Origin: Clostridiales bacterium | GTDB lineage: Bacteria; Bacillota; Clostridia; Christensenellales; Borkfalkiaceae | Reading direction: 5' to 3' | NCBI GenBank assembly: GCA_015069285.1 | Contig: SVIX01000007.1 | Coordinates: 1-35,670, forward strand | DNA: 35,670 nucleotides | Part shown: piece by piece, positions 8,363 to 16,294 of the stretch | Layout: each line of letters starts with the position of its first letter | Position numbering within the stretch: position 1 is the stretch's first letter | Made by a program: the position numbers and the translations under genes | The notes under the pieces: model-generated | The model's input: the letters and a program-made list of their open reading frames with translations, nothing else | The model's database searches: none | What the model was told of the DNA's origin: nothing

Positions 8363-9679
8363 ATGAACAAGAAAACGGTAAAAGACATTTGCGTCAAAGG
8401 CAAAAAGGTACTCGTTAGATGCGATTTTAACGTACCTATGAAAGACGGCGTTATTACGGACGAAAACCGTATCGTCGGCGCGCTCCCCACCATCAAGTAT
8501 TTGATGGACCAAGGCGCAAAGGTTATCCTTTGCTCGCACATGGGCAAACCCCACAACGTATTCGACGAAAAGCTCGAACTCAACAAAAAGGAAAAAGCAA
8601 AAATTTCCGCTATGCCCAAAGCTGAACAAGCTACCGCTACGGCGGAAGCGCTTGAAAAAGCGAAAAAAGACGTGAAAAAGCTCACTCTTGCCCCCGTTGC
8701 GGAAAGATTAAACGAACTTTTAGACGGTAAAGTTACTTTTGCAACCGACGTTATCGGCGCGGACGCGAAGGCTAAAGTGGAAGCTTGTAAAGAAGGCGAA
8801 TGCGTACTTTTGGAAAACTTGCGTTTCCACAAGGGCGAAGAAAAGAAATTCCCCGAATTTATGCAAGCGCTTGCAAGCTACGCGGAAGTATACGTCAACG
8901 ACGCGTTCGGTACGGCGCACCGCTCCCACGCTTCGACGGCAGGTATCGTAGAAGAAGGCTTGGTACAAACGGCTGTTTGCGGTTTCTTGATTGAAAAAGA
9001 ACTTTCCGTTATGGCGGACACCCTTGAAAACCCCGAAAGACCTTTCGTGGCTATCCTTGGCGGTGCAAAAGTTGCGGACAAGCTCAACGTTATCGCTAAC
9101 CTTTTAGAAAAATGCGACACCCTCGTTATCGGTGGCGGTATGGCGTACACCTTTATCAAGGCGCAAGGCGGTAAAATCGGTACTTCGCTCGTAGACGACG
9201 AAAAGGTTGCGTACTGTCAAGAAATGCTTGAAAAAGCAAAAGCGCTCGGCAAGAACATCGTCCTTCCCATAGACACGGTTGCGGCGAAAGAATTCCCCAA
9301 CCCTATCGACGCGCCTATCGAAACGACGGTAACCCCCTCCAACGCTATCCCCGACGATATGATGGGCTTGGATATCGGTCCTGAAACGAGAAAGGTATTC
9401 GCAGAAGTAGTAGCGAACGCAAAAGCGGTAATTTGGAACGGTCCTATGGGCGTATTCGAAAATCCCATCCTTGCGGAAGGCACGAAAGCGGTAGCAAAAA
9501 CGCTCGCGGACGCATACGGCAAAGCAACGACGATTATCGGTGGCGGCGACTCTGCTGCGGCGGTACAAGTGCTTGGTTTTGCTGATAAAATGACGCACAT
9601 TTCGACGGGTGGCGGTGCTTCCCTCGAACTTTTCGAAGGCAAGGTACTTCCCGGTATCGCGTGCTTGAACGACAAATAA
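8363..9679 (+). CDS. pgk: Phosphoglycerate kinase with a lysine/alanine-rich insertion
   Basis: Transfers phosphate between 1,3-bisphosphoglycerate and ADP in glycolysis. The 438-residue product carries [66 protein letters not shown] and IGGGDSAAA, so all substrate and nucleotide motifs are there. It is about 40 residues longer than usual. The extra segment lies after SHMGKP, at about residues 65-105, and is rich in Lys, Ala and Glu. It joins the main fold again at [10 protein letters not shown]. No frameshift is needed to explain it. First gene of an operon with tpiA and gpmI. Confidence 0.97.
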   Translation: MNKKTVKDICVKGKKVLVRCDFNVPMKDGVITDENRIVGALPTIKYLMDQGAKVILCSHMGKPHNVFDEKLELNKKEKAKISAMPKAEQATATAEALEKAKKDVKKLTLAPVAERLNELLDGKVTFATDVIGADAKAKVEACKEGECVLLENLRFHKGEEKKFPEFMQALASYAEVYVNDAFGTAHRSHASTAGIVEEGLVQTAVCGFLIEKELSVMADTLENPERPFVAILGGAKVADKLNVIANLLEKCDTLVIGGGMAYTFIKAQGGKIGTSLVDDEKVAYCQEMLEKAKALGKNIVLPIDTVAAKEFPNPIDAPIETTVTPSNAIPDDMMGLDIGPETRKVFAEVVANAKAVIWNGPMGVFENPILAEGTKAVAKTLADAYGKATTIIGGGDSAAAVQVLGFADKMTHISTGGGASLELFEGKVLPGIACLNDK

Positions 9680-9706
9680 GAAAATTTAAAAAAGGAAATT
9701 ACGATT

Positions 9707-10453
9707 ATGAGAAAACCTATTATTGCTGGCAACTGGAAAATGAATAACACGGCGTCCGAGGGCGTTGCGCTCGTCAAAGCGATTGCTCCCCTCGTGACGG
9801 AGGCAAACTGCGACGTCGTCGTATGCGTTCCCGCTATCGACATTCCCGCGGTAAGCGAAGCGCTTAAAGGCACGAACATTAAGCTCGGCGCGGAAAACGT
9901 ACACTTCGCGGAAAAAGGCGCGTACACGGGCGAAATCTCCGCGGCGATGCTCCTTGAATACGGCGTAGAATACGTTATTATCGGTCACAGCGAACGCCGT
10001 CAATATTTCGGCGAAACGGACGAAACGGTAAACAAGAGAACGCTCACCGCGCTCAAAGCGGGTCTTACCCCTATCGTTTGTATCGGTGAATCTTTAGAAG
10101 AAAGAGAAACGGGCAAAACGGAAGAAGTTTTGGCAACGCAAATCCACGAAGGCTTGAAGGATATTGAAGAAATCAAAAAAGTCGTTATCGCGTACGAACC
10201 CGTTTGGGCTATCGGTACGGGCAAAACGGCTACGGCGGAACAAGCGAACGAAACGATTGCGTTTATTCGTAAGACGATTGGCGAAATGTTCTGCCCCAAG
10301 TGCGCCGAAGCGGTACGCATCCAATACGGCGGAAGCATGAACGCAGGCAACTGCAAAGAGCTTATGGCGAAAGAAGAAATCGACGGCGGTTTGATTGGCG
10401 GTGCGTCGCTTAAAGCGCCCGACTTTGCAACCATCGTAAACTTCGATAAATAA
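9707..10453 (+). CDS. tpiA: Triosephosphate isomerase
   Basis: Interconverts dihydroxyacetone phosphate and glyceraldehyde 3-phosphate. The 248-residue barrel protein has the start MRKPIIAGNWKMNN with the catalytic lysine, IIGHSERRQYFGE with the catalytic histidine, VIAYEPVWAIGTGKTA with the catalytic glutamate and the mobile loop 6, and IQYGGSMNAGN with GLIGGASL for phosphate binding. Length is typical. It follows pgk by 27 bases and precedes gpmI by 82 bases. Confidence 0.98.
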   Translation: MRKPIIAGNWKMNNTASEGVALVKAIAPLVTEANCDVVVCVPAIDIPAVSEALKGTNIKLGAENVHFAEKGAYTGEISAAMLLEYGVEYVIIGHSERRQYFGETDETVNKRTLTALKAGLTPIVCIGESLEERETGKTEEVLATQIHEGLKDIEEIKKVVIAYEPVWAIGTGKTATAEQANETIAFIRKTIGEMFCPKCAEAVRIQYGGSMNAGNCKELMAKEEIDGGLIGGASLKAPDFATIVNFDK

Positions 10454-10473
10454 GAAATAAAACGGTTATATAA

Positions 10474-10505
10474 GGGGCAGGTACGCGTTGAACGTGCCCT
10501 GCCCC
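10474..10505 (+). other. Stable stem-loop between tpiA and gpmI
   Basis: The arms GGGGCAGG (10474-10481) and CCTGCCCC (10498-10505) pair perfectly, and the inner bases extend the stem (TACG with CGTG, one bulged base). Only TTTT follows, separated by ACCA, and then comes the gpmI ribosome binding site. It may be an RNA stability or processing element or a partial attenuator. It is not a convincing terminator. Confidence 0.6.
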
Positions 10506-10535
10506 ACCATTTTGAAAAAAAGGAGAATATAAATT

Positions 10536-12107
10536 ATGCGTACCCCTTACGCGCTTATCATTATGGACGGTTACGGCATCAACCCCGACGAAAACGGTAA
10601 CGCAATCGTCGCAGACGGCAGTAAATACGTCAACCAGCTTATCAAGAATTACCCCTCCGCGCAACTTGGCGCAAGCGGTATGTCCGTAGGTCTTCCCGAC
10701 GGACAAATGGGCAATAGCGAAGTCGGTCACCTGAACATCGGCGCCGGCCGTATCGTCTATCAAGACTTAACGAAAATCACCAAAGACATTCGTGACGGCG
10801 AATTTTTTAAAAACACGGAATTGCTCCGCGCAATGCATTCCGCAAAAAACGCGGGCAAAAAATTGCATTTGTTCGGTTTGGTTTCGACGGGTGGCGTGCA
10901 TAGTCACGTCGAACATTTATACGCGCTTGTGGAAATGGCGAAAAAAGAAGGCTTGGACAACGTTTATATCCACGCGTTTACCGACGGACGGGACGTTGCT
11001 CCCACTTCGGGCGCGTCGTTCGTCAGCGACTTACAAAACAAATTAGACGAATTAAATTTCGGCGTTATCGCCTCCGTTGCAGGCAGATATTACGCTATGG
11101 ATAGAGATAATAATTGGGACAGAGAAGAAAAAGCGTACGATATGCTGACGCTTGGCACGGGCGTACACTTTGAAGGTAGCGCAAAAGACGCAATCAACGC
11201 GTCGTACGAAAACGGCGTAACGGACGAATTCATTTTGCCCACCAACCTCACCAAAAACGGCAAGCCCGTGGCGCTTATCGGCGAAGGCGATAGCATTATT
11301 TGTTTCAACTTCCGCCCCGACAGAGCCAGACAAATTTCGAGAATGTTCTCGCAAAAGACTTTCCCGTTCGTAGACGCAAAAACGGGCGCGACGCTCGGTT
11401 TTGAAAGAAAAACGGGCTTTTTAAATCCCACCTACGTAGGCTTTGCCGTATACGATTCTTCCTTTGAAAACGTCGGCGTGGCGTTCCCGCCCGACGAAAT
11501 CAACAATACCTTACCGCAATATATTGCCTCTTTGGGAATGAAACAGCTCCACATCGCGGAAACGGAAAAATACGCGCACGTAACTTTCTTCTTCAACGCA
11601 AAGTTAGAACCCCCCGTCGAGGGCGAAACGCGTATCGTTATCCCCTCCCCCAAAGTTGCCACCTACGATTTGCAACCGGAAATGAGCGCCTATCTCGTCA
11701 CCGATAAAGTTTTAGAAGAACTTGACAAAGGCGAATACGACGTCGTTATCCTCAACTTTGCAAACTGCGATATGGTAGGGCATACGGGCGTTATGGAAGC
11801 GGCGGTGAAAGCCGTGCATACGGTAGACGAATGCGTGAAAAAAGTAACGGATAAAATCCTTGCTATGGGCGGTAGCGCGCTCGTTACCGCAGACCACGGT
11901 AACGCCGACCAAATGATAGCGGAAGACGGTAAAACGGCGTTTACGCAACATACGACCTTCCCCGTTCCCGTTATTTTGGTATCGGAAAACTTGAAAGGCG
12001 TTACGCTTCGCGAAGACGGCGTTTTGGCAGACCTTGCTCCCACGCTCCTCGATATGATGCAAGTTCCTCAACCCAAAGAAATGACGGGTAAGAGTTTGAT
12101 TAAATAA
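10536..12107 (+). CDS. gpmI: Cofactor-independent phosphoglycerate mutase
   Basis: Converts 3-phosphoglycerate to 2-phosphoglycerate, using manganese ions and a phosphoserine intermediate. The 523-residue product begins MRTPYALIIMDGYGINPDENGNA with the first metal Asp (Asp11). The catalytic serine is in GNSEVGHLNIGAGR (Ser61). Later motifs are HSHVEHLYAL, FTDGRDVAP, AGRYYAMDRD, FNFRPDRARQ, FANCDMVGHTG and VTADHGNADQM. Length is normal (about 510). It is the third gene of the glycolytic operon; no enolase gene follows. Confidence 0.97.
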   Translation: MRTPYALIIMDGYGINPDENGNAIVADGSKYVNQLIKNYPSAQLGASGMSVGLPDGQMGNSEVGHLNIGAGRIVYQDLTKITKDIRDGEFFKNTELLRAMHSAKNAGKKLHLFGLVSTGGVHSHVEHLYALVEMAKKEGLDNVYIHAFTDGRDVAPTSGASFVSDLQNKLDELNFGVIASVAGRYYAMDRDNNWDREEKAYDMLTLGTGVHFEGSAKDAINASYENGVTDEFILPTNLTKNGKPVALIGEGDSIICFNFRPDRARQISRMFSQKTFPFVDAKTGATLGFERKTGFLNPTYVGFAVYDSSFENVGVAFPPDEINNTLPQYIASLGMKQLHIAETEKYAHVTFFFNAKLEPPVEGETRIVIPSPKVATYDLQPEMSAYLVTDKVLEELDKGEYDVVILNFANCDMVGHTGVMEAAVKAVHTVDECVKKVTDKILAMGGSALVTADHGNADQMIAEDGKTAFTQHTTFPVPVILVSENLKGVTLREDGVLADLAPTLLDMMQVPQPKEMTGKSLIK

Positions 12108-12118
12108 TCTTACTTTCG

Positions 12119-12151
12119 AAAAATCCGCAAGCATCCCGCTTGCGGATTTTT
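12119..12151 (+). terminator. Intrinsic terminator of the glycolytic operon
   Basis: Perfect 12-base arms AAATCCGCAAGC (12121-12132) and GCTTGCGGATTT (12138-12149) around a 5-base loop, continuing into TTTTT. It lies 11-14 bases after the gpmI stop. Confidence 0.9.
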
Positions 12152-12221
12152 ATATACGACGGAAAAAGATGCGATTATTCGGTTTTTAAATAAATTTTTA
12201 TCAAATACGCTTAAAAAACGC

Positions 12222-12250
12222 TTGCGTTCTTTTTTTAAGTATGTTATAAT
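12222..12250 (+). promoter_or_regulatory. Sigma-A promoter of secG (extended -10)
   Basis: TTGCGT (12222-12227), a 17-base spacer, and TATAAT (12245-12250) preceded by TGT, an extended -10. An imperfect inverted repeat (12210-12239, CTTAAAAAACGC against GCGTTCTTTTTTTAAG) overlaps the -35 and spacer. It could be a second weak terminator of the upstream operon or an operator. Confidence 0.8.
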
Positions 12251-12291
12251 CAATTAGTATTTTAGAAGAAAACTATAAAAGGATATACGTT

Positions 12292-12609
12292 ATGTTCAAT
12301 TTATCTACTTTACTTGCACCTATCGAAAAGGGCAATTCGTTCTACAATTTATACTTCGGGCTTAGCTTGACGATGATTATTTTGATGGCTGTGTCCGCGC
12401 TCACCGCAATTATTCTTATTTTAATGCAACCGAGCAACTCCAGCGGTATTGACGCGCTCGGCGGTTCAAGCGAAACGTTCTTTGGTAAAAACAAAGGAAA
12501 ATCGATTGAAGCAAAGATGAAAAAATGGACTTGGATTTGCCTTGCGGTTTTGGTTGTCCTTTCCGTAATTTTCTATATTTTGCAAAAACCTGCAATCTGG
12601 GGCGCATAA
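12292..12609 (+). CDS. secG: Preprotein translocase subunit SecG
   Basis: Small membrane subunit of the SecYEG channel. The 105-residue product has two predicted membrane helices, at about residues 24-44 (LSLTMIILMAVSALTAIILI) and 81-97 (WICLAVLVVLSVIFYIL). Between them is a loop containing LMQPSNSSGIDALGGSSETFFGKNKG, the hallmark SecG loop (IL.Q..GLGGAFGG.....F in other species). An N-terminal extension of about 20 residues is present. The position ahead of rnr and smpB is the standard Gram-positive order. Confidence 0.93.
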   Translation: MFNLSTLLAPIEKGNSFYNLYFGLSLTMIILMAVSALTAIILILMQPSNSSGIDALGGSSETFFGKNKGKSIEAKMKKWTWICLAVLVVLSVIFYILQKPAIWGA

Positions 12610-12624
12610 TTTGGAAAAAATTGT

Positions 12625-12654
12625 CGGTGGCTTTTCAAATAAGCCACCGTTTTT
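12625..12654 (+). terminator. Terminator/attenuator between secG and rnr
   Basis: Nine-base arms CGGTGGCTT (12625-12633) and AAGCCACCG (12641-12649) with a 7-base loop are followed by TTTTTCTTTTTC. No promoter was seen between it and rnr, so it probably reduces rather than abolishes read-through into rnr-smpB. Confidence 0.8.
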
Positions 12655-12696
12655 CTTTTTCTTTTCTTGGCATACTCTATAAGGAGGTGAGTTATT

Positions 12697-14832
12697 TTGA
12701 ACGCGTCCGAGCGTATTTATCAAAAATTTTTAGACGGCGAACTCGCCGTGAAAAACATACACGAAATTTGTAAAATTTTAGGCATGCCCTACCGTGAAAA
12801 AAATAAACTTATCCCTCTTTTGGACGAACTCGTCAAAGACGGAAAGTTGTTTGTCAGCGACAGCGGTAAATACGGCACGAGCGAACAGCTTGGGCTTATC
12901 GTCGGTACGGTTTCCGGCAACGAGCGCGGTTTTGGTTTCCTCGTTCCCGAAGACAAAGAACGTTACAAAGAAGATTTTTTTATCCCGAGCAAAAACTTAC
13001 GTGGCGCATTACACGGCGATTTGGTTTTATGTGAAATTATACGCGTCAACTACGAAGAAAAGGAACGGGACGAAGTAAGCGTTATGCGCATTTTACAGCG
13101 CGGATATTCTACTATCGTCGGCACTTTCCGTCGCGATAGACGGGCGGGCTATTTATTCCCCGACGAAAAGAAATTTTCCACGCATATTTATATCCCCCTT
13201 TCTCAATGTTCGAATATCCAAAACAACGTCAAGGCGGTTGCAAAAATTACCTCCTACCCTTACGGTCGCGCGCCCGGGGGTGAAATTGTCGAAGTATTGG
13301 GCGAGGAAGAAGACTTTTTCGCCGAAGAACTTTCCATTATCCGTTCTTATAATTTACGCGAAGAATTCCCTCTTGCCGTAGAAAAAGAGGCGGAAAAACA
13401 GCAACGCAAAGGCATTACGGAGAACGACTATATACGCCGTCAAGATTTTCGCGGTAAGCTTATCGTGACCATCGACGGCGAGGATACGCGGGATATTGAC
13501 GACGCCGTTTCTTTGGAAAAAATAGACGGAAATTACCTGCTCGGCGTGCATATCGCCGACGTCACGCATTACGTTACGGAGAAAAGCCTGTTAGATAGCG
13601 AGGCGTTCGAACGCGGTACGAGCGTCTACTTCCCCGACTGCGTTTTACCTATGCTCCCCCGCGCGCTTTCTAACGGTATTTGTTCGCTTAACGAGGGCGA
13701 GGATAGGCTTGCGCTTTCGTGTATGATGAAAATTGATAAAAACGGAAAGGTAATCGATAGCGAAATCGTGGAAAGCGTAATCCGTTCGTCGCATAAAATG
13801 ACGTATACCGAAGTATCGGCGATTTTAGAGGGCGAGGCTACGCGCTACGACGACGAAACGCAACGGCTCGTCCGCCTTTTCGCCGAGCTGACCGCGCTTT
13901 TACAAAAACGGCGCGAGAAAAAAGGAAGCGTTACGCTGGATATTAAAGAGGCGAAAATTCTTTTCGACAAAGAAACAAACGAAATTACCATTCCCGATTA
14001 TATCCGCCCGTTTTCCTATCAAATCATCGAGGCGTTTATGGTGCTCGCCAACGAAACGGTAGCCGAATATATGCACGCCCTTGACGCTCCTTTTATTTAC
14101 CGTATCCACGAAAAACCGACGGAAGAAAAAGCGCAAGCTTTCCGCGCGTTTGCGCAATCGTTAGGGCTTACCGCTCGCTTTAACGCGGAGGAAGTACGAC
14201 CCTACGACTATCAAAACGTACTAAAATCGGGCGAACATTTGCCCACCTTTTCCGTACTCAATCGCGTTATGCTCCGCTCTATGCAAAAAGCGCGCTATTC
14301 CTCTGAAAACGCAGGGCATTTCGGTTTGGCAAGCGATTGCTATTGCCATTTCACCTCGCCTATTCGTCGCTATCCCGACTTATGTATTCACCGCATCATC
14401 AAACAAATTTTACACGGCGGTTACGACGACGCGCGCCGTCGCTTTTCGGGTATCGTCGAACACATCGCAAATCAATCGTCAGACAGAGAGCGTCGCGCTA
14501 GCGATGCCGAACGGGACGTAGACGATTTGTATAAGACGATGTTTATGAGCGAACGAATCGGGAAGGTGTACGACGCCGTTATATCGGGCGTTACCTCGTA
14601 CGGAATTTTCGCCGAACTGCCCAACACGATTGAAGGCTTTATCCCCGTCGAAACGCTATACGGCGAATATCGATTTGATGAAAAACTCTTTTGTTTAAAA
14701 GGCGGAACGGAAAGCTACACGCTCGGAGAAAGTTTACGGGTTGAAGTATTGGACGTAGATTTTTATCGCCGAAGAACGCAATTTAAATTGCTTGAAAAAA
14801 TAGACCGTATCACGGAGAATGAATTATTATGA
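12697..14832 (+). CDS. rnr: Ribonuclease R
   Basis: A 3'-to-5' processive exoribonuclease that degrades structured RNA and, with SmpB/tmRNA, defective mRNA. The 711-residue product has an N-terminal winged-helix domain (about 1-60) and two cold-shock-like OB domains (about 65-220). The RNB catalytic domain (about 245-575) has the metal-binding aspartates in TIDGEDTRDIDDAVSLE. A C-terminal S1 domain starts near GKVYDAVISGVTSYGIFAELP. The chosen start is TTG at 12697, set by AAGGAGGTGA at 12681-12690; no better ATG exists. Its end overlaps smpB by four bases. Confidence 0.96.
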   Translation: MNASERIYQKFLDGELAVKNIHEICKILGMPYREKNKLIPLLDELVKDGKLFVSDSGKYGTSEQLGLIVGTVSGNERGFGFLVPEDKERYKEDFFIPSKNLRGALHGDLVLCEIIRVNYEEKERDEVSVMRILQRGYSTIVGTFRRDRRAGYLFPDEKKFSTHIYIPLSQCSNIQNNVKAVAKITSYPYGRAPGGEIVEVLGEEEDFFAEELSIIRSYNLREEFPLAVEKEAEKQQRKGITENDYIRRQDFRGKLIVTIDGEDTRDIDDAVSLEKIDGNYLLGVHIADVTHYVTEKSLLDSEAFERGTSVYFPDCVLPMLPRALSNGICSLNEGEDRLALSCMMKIDKNGKVIDSEIVESVIRSSHKMTYTEVSAILEGEATRYDDETQRLVRLFAELTALLQKRREKKGSVTLDIKEAKILFDKETNEITIPDYIRPFSYQIIEAFMVLANETVAEYMHALDAPFIYRIHEKPTEEKAQAFRAFAQSLGLTARFNAEEVRPYDYQNVLKSGEHLPTFSVLNRVMLRSMQKARYSSENAGHFGLASDCYCHFTSPIRRYPDLCIHRIIKQILHGGYDDARRRFSGIVEHIANQSSDRERRASDAERDVDDLYKTMFMSERIGKVYDAVISGVTSYGIFAELPNTIEGFIPVETLYGEYRFDEKLFCLKGGTESYTLGESLRVEVLDVDFYRRRTQFKLLEKIDRITENELL

Positions 14833-15281
14833 AAATTATCGCAACCAATAAATCCGCGTCGTTTGAATATTTTATCGAAGAGAAATACGAGGCGGGCATC
14901 GTTTTACAGGGCAACGAGATTAAATCGTTGCGCCTTGGCAACGTCAATATGAACGACAGCTTTTGTTTTTTGCGGGGCGGTGAAGTTTGCGTGAAGAATA
15001 TGCATATCGCCTTTTACGAAAAATCGGACGGATTCGCCTCTAAAGATACCCGCAAGGACCGTAAGCTTTTATTGCATAAAAGCGAGATTGCCAAAATTGC
15101 AGGCAAAATCAACCGCCAAGGATATACGCTCGTACCGTTAAAGTTATACTTTAAAGACGCGCTGATTAAAATTGAAATCGCGCTTTGCAAAGGTAAACAC
15201 ACGTACGACAAAAAACAAGCGATTGCGGAACGCGACGTCAAGCGTAGCGTCGACCGCGACATTAAAAACGCAGGATTTTAA
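14829..15281 (+). CDS. smpB: SsrA-binding protein SmpB
   Basis: Binds tmRNA and delivers it to stalled ribosomes. The 150-residue product contains the beta-barrel core IVLQGNEIKSLRLGNVNMNDSF and NMHIAFYEKSD, the segment RKLLLHKSEIAKIAGKINRQGYTLVPLKLYFK, and the C-terminal GKHTYDKKQAIAERDVKRSVDRDIK tail that enters the decoding site. ATG overlaps the rnr stop (ATGA), giving coupled translation. No ssrA gene was seen nearby. Only 21 bases separate its stop from the convergent gene to the right, with no visible terminator. Confidence 0.97.
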   Translation: MKIIATNKSASFEYFIEEKYEAGIVLQGNEIKSLRLGNVNMNDSFCFLRGGEVCVKNMHIAFYEKSDGFASKDTRKDRKLLLHKSEIAKIAGKINRQGYTLVPLKLYFKDALIKIEIALCKGKHTYDKKQAIAERDVKRSVDRDIKNAGF

Positions 15282-15302
15282 GCGTTCAACGCATACCTGC
15301 CC

Positions 15303-15974
15303 TTATCGTTTATCCCGTTTGGGCTTATAAAACCCCCTCCGCCTCGTTTCTACGAGGTGGTATTCTTTTTTAGGGACGAAGGAAACGAACGCAGGGCTTT
15401 GCGGAGAGGCAAACGCCAAATTCCCCGACACGTCCGCAAGCATACAATCCCCCTCCGCGCAAAAATATACGGGCACGCCGTAAGCGTACGCCGCCGCGCG
15501 GACAAGCACCCGTTCTATCTCCTCCGCTTTGATAAACGGGCATACGATAAAATCGCTACCGCAAAGCGCAAGCGTTTTGAAAACCTCGAAAAAATACAAA
15601 TCTTCGGCAACGACCACGCCCATTCGCCCCAACTTCGTATCGTACACGCGCATAAACGCTCCGCTCCCCGTATCCTCGTCAATGGAATACGTTTTATCGG
15701 AAACGCCGATAAGTTTTCCCTGCTCCGCGATTACCGCCGACTTGCGTTTATGACCGTGCGCGTTCGTCACGCAACCGCAGACCACCACGCTTTTGCTTTT
15801 TTTCGATAAAAAGGCTACGTCCTCGAAATAATTTGTTTCGCCTTTCAATTCCCGTTCATAATTTACTTCCGTTGCGCCGTTAAAACCAAACAAAAAAATA
15901 TCCGCCTTTTGTTCTTCTTTATACCCTTCCGAAAACGCCCGCACACTACCTTCGCTCACAAAACAAACGCGCAT
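15303..15974 (-). CDS. Nitrilase-fold (carbon-nitrogen hydrolase) protein, probably catalytically dead
   Basis: The 223-residue product resembles the carbon-nitrogen hydrolase superfamily. Recognisable parts are AVIAEQGKLIGVSDKTYSI (catalytic-lysine region, Lys94), VYDTKLGRMGVVVAEDLYFFE (the elbow that normally reads G.LICYD..FPE), ALCGSDFIVCPF, RVLVRAAAYAYGVPVYFCAEG and the ETRRRGF end. The normal Glu-Lys-Cys triad seems broken. The Cys position is Ala123 (VVAEDLYF), and the PE of the N-terminal motif appears as GF near residues 30-31; only the lysine remains. The protein is also shorter than the usual 260-280. The reading frame is intact, so it is more likely a non-catalytic relative than a decayed gene. 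Start ATG at 15974 with GGAGGG upstream; a GTG 15 bases earlier is less likely. Function unknown. Confidence 0.75.
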   Translation of the reverse strand: MRVCFVSEGSVRAFSEGYKEEQKADIFLFGFNGATEVNYERELKGETNYFEDVAFLSKKSKSVVVCGCVTNAHGHKRKSAVIAEQGKLIGVSDKTYSIDEDTGSGAFMRVYDTKLGRMGVVVAEDLYFFEVFKTLALCGSDFIVCPFIKAEEIERVLVRAAAYAYGVPVYFCAEGDCMLADVSGNLAFASPQSPAFVSFVPKKEYHLVETRRRGFYKPKRDKR

Positions 15975-15994
15975 AGTATTTCCCTCCACCCTTT

Positions 15995-16000
15995 ATTATA
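15995..16000 (-). promoter_or_regulatory. -10 element upstream of the nitrilase-like gene
   Basis: A perfect TATAAT on the minus strand at 16000-15995 lies about 20 bases before the start codon, with the GGAGGG site between. No good -35 is found at 16-18 bases; a TTGTCA is 21 bases away. Only tentatively a promoter. Confidence 0.4.
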
Positions 16001-16020
16001 CCCAACGCGCAAGAAGAAAG

Positions 16021-16051
16021 GTGACAATTTTTTTTTCAATCGCCGTATAAT
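16021..16051 (+). promoter_or_regulatory. Probable promoter of the 28-residue microprotein gene
   Basis: TGACAA (16022-16027) and a perfect TATAAT (16046-16051) are separated by 18 bases, about 40 bases before the small ORF. It diverges from the nitrilase-like gene. Confidence 0.5.
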
Positions 16052-16093
16052 ATAGTATAAACGGGCAATAATTATCGTAAAAGGAGAAGAAAT

Positions 16094-16180
16094 ATGTTTT
16101 GGTTAGGCGCAGGAATCGGAGTCCTCGTCGGCGCAAACCTCGGCGTCGTCTTTATGGCTTTGTTTAAAATCAACAAATAA
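16094..16180 (+). CDS. 28-residue glycine-zipper membrane microprotein
   Basis: A short ORF encodes 28 residues: MFWLGAGIGVLVGANLGVV followed by FMALFKINK. It is preceded by a clean AAGGAG site (16081-16086, 7 bases of spacing), a promoter-like -10, and is followed by a strong terminator, so it has every sign of a real gene. Nearly all of it is one membrane helix with small residues spaced as in a glycine zipper (G5, G7, G9, G13, G17), and it ends in a basic tail. It resembles very short proteins of unknown function that I recall from Firmicutes (DUF3789-like), but that match is from memory. No function can be given. Confidence 0.7.
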   Translation: MFWLGAGIGVLVGANLGVVFMALFKINK

Positions 16181-16236
16181 CGCTCAGGCAAATCAACCCG
16201 TCCTAAAGCACGAAAAACGATTGCCTCTTTACTACG

Positions 16237-16283
16237 AAATAAAATAATTCCGAACGCTATTCCCGTTCGGAATTATTTTATTT
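16237..16283. terminator. Strong bidirectional terminator
   Basis: Perfect 20-base arms (16237-16256 and 16264-16283) around a 7-base loop. The core is CCGAACG/CGTTCGG, with A/T-rich outer parts that give a U-rich tail in both directions. It separates the microprotein gene (plus) from the kinase-like gene (minus), whose stop is 12 bases away. Confidence 0.9.
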
Positions 16284-16294
16284 ATCCATACTAT

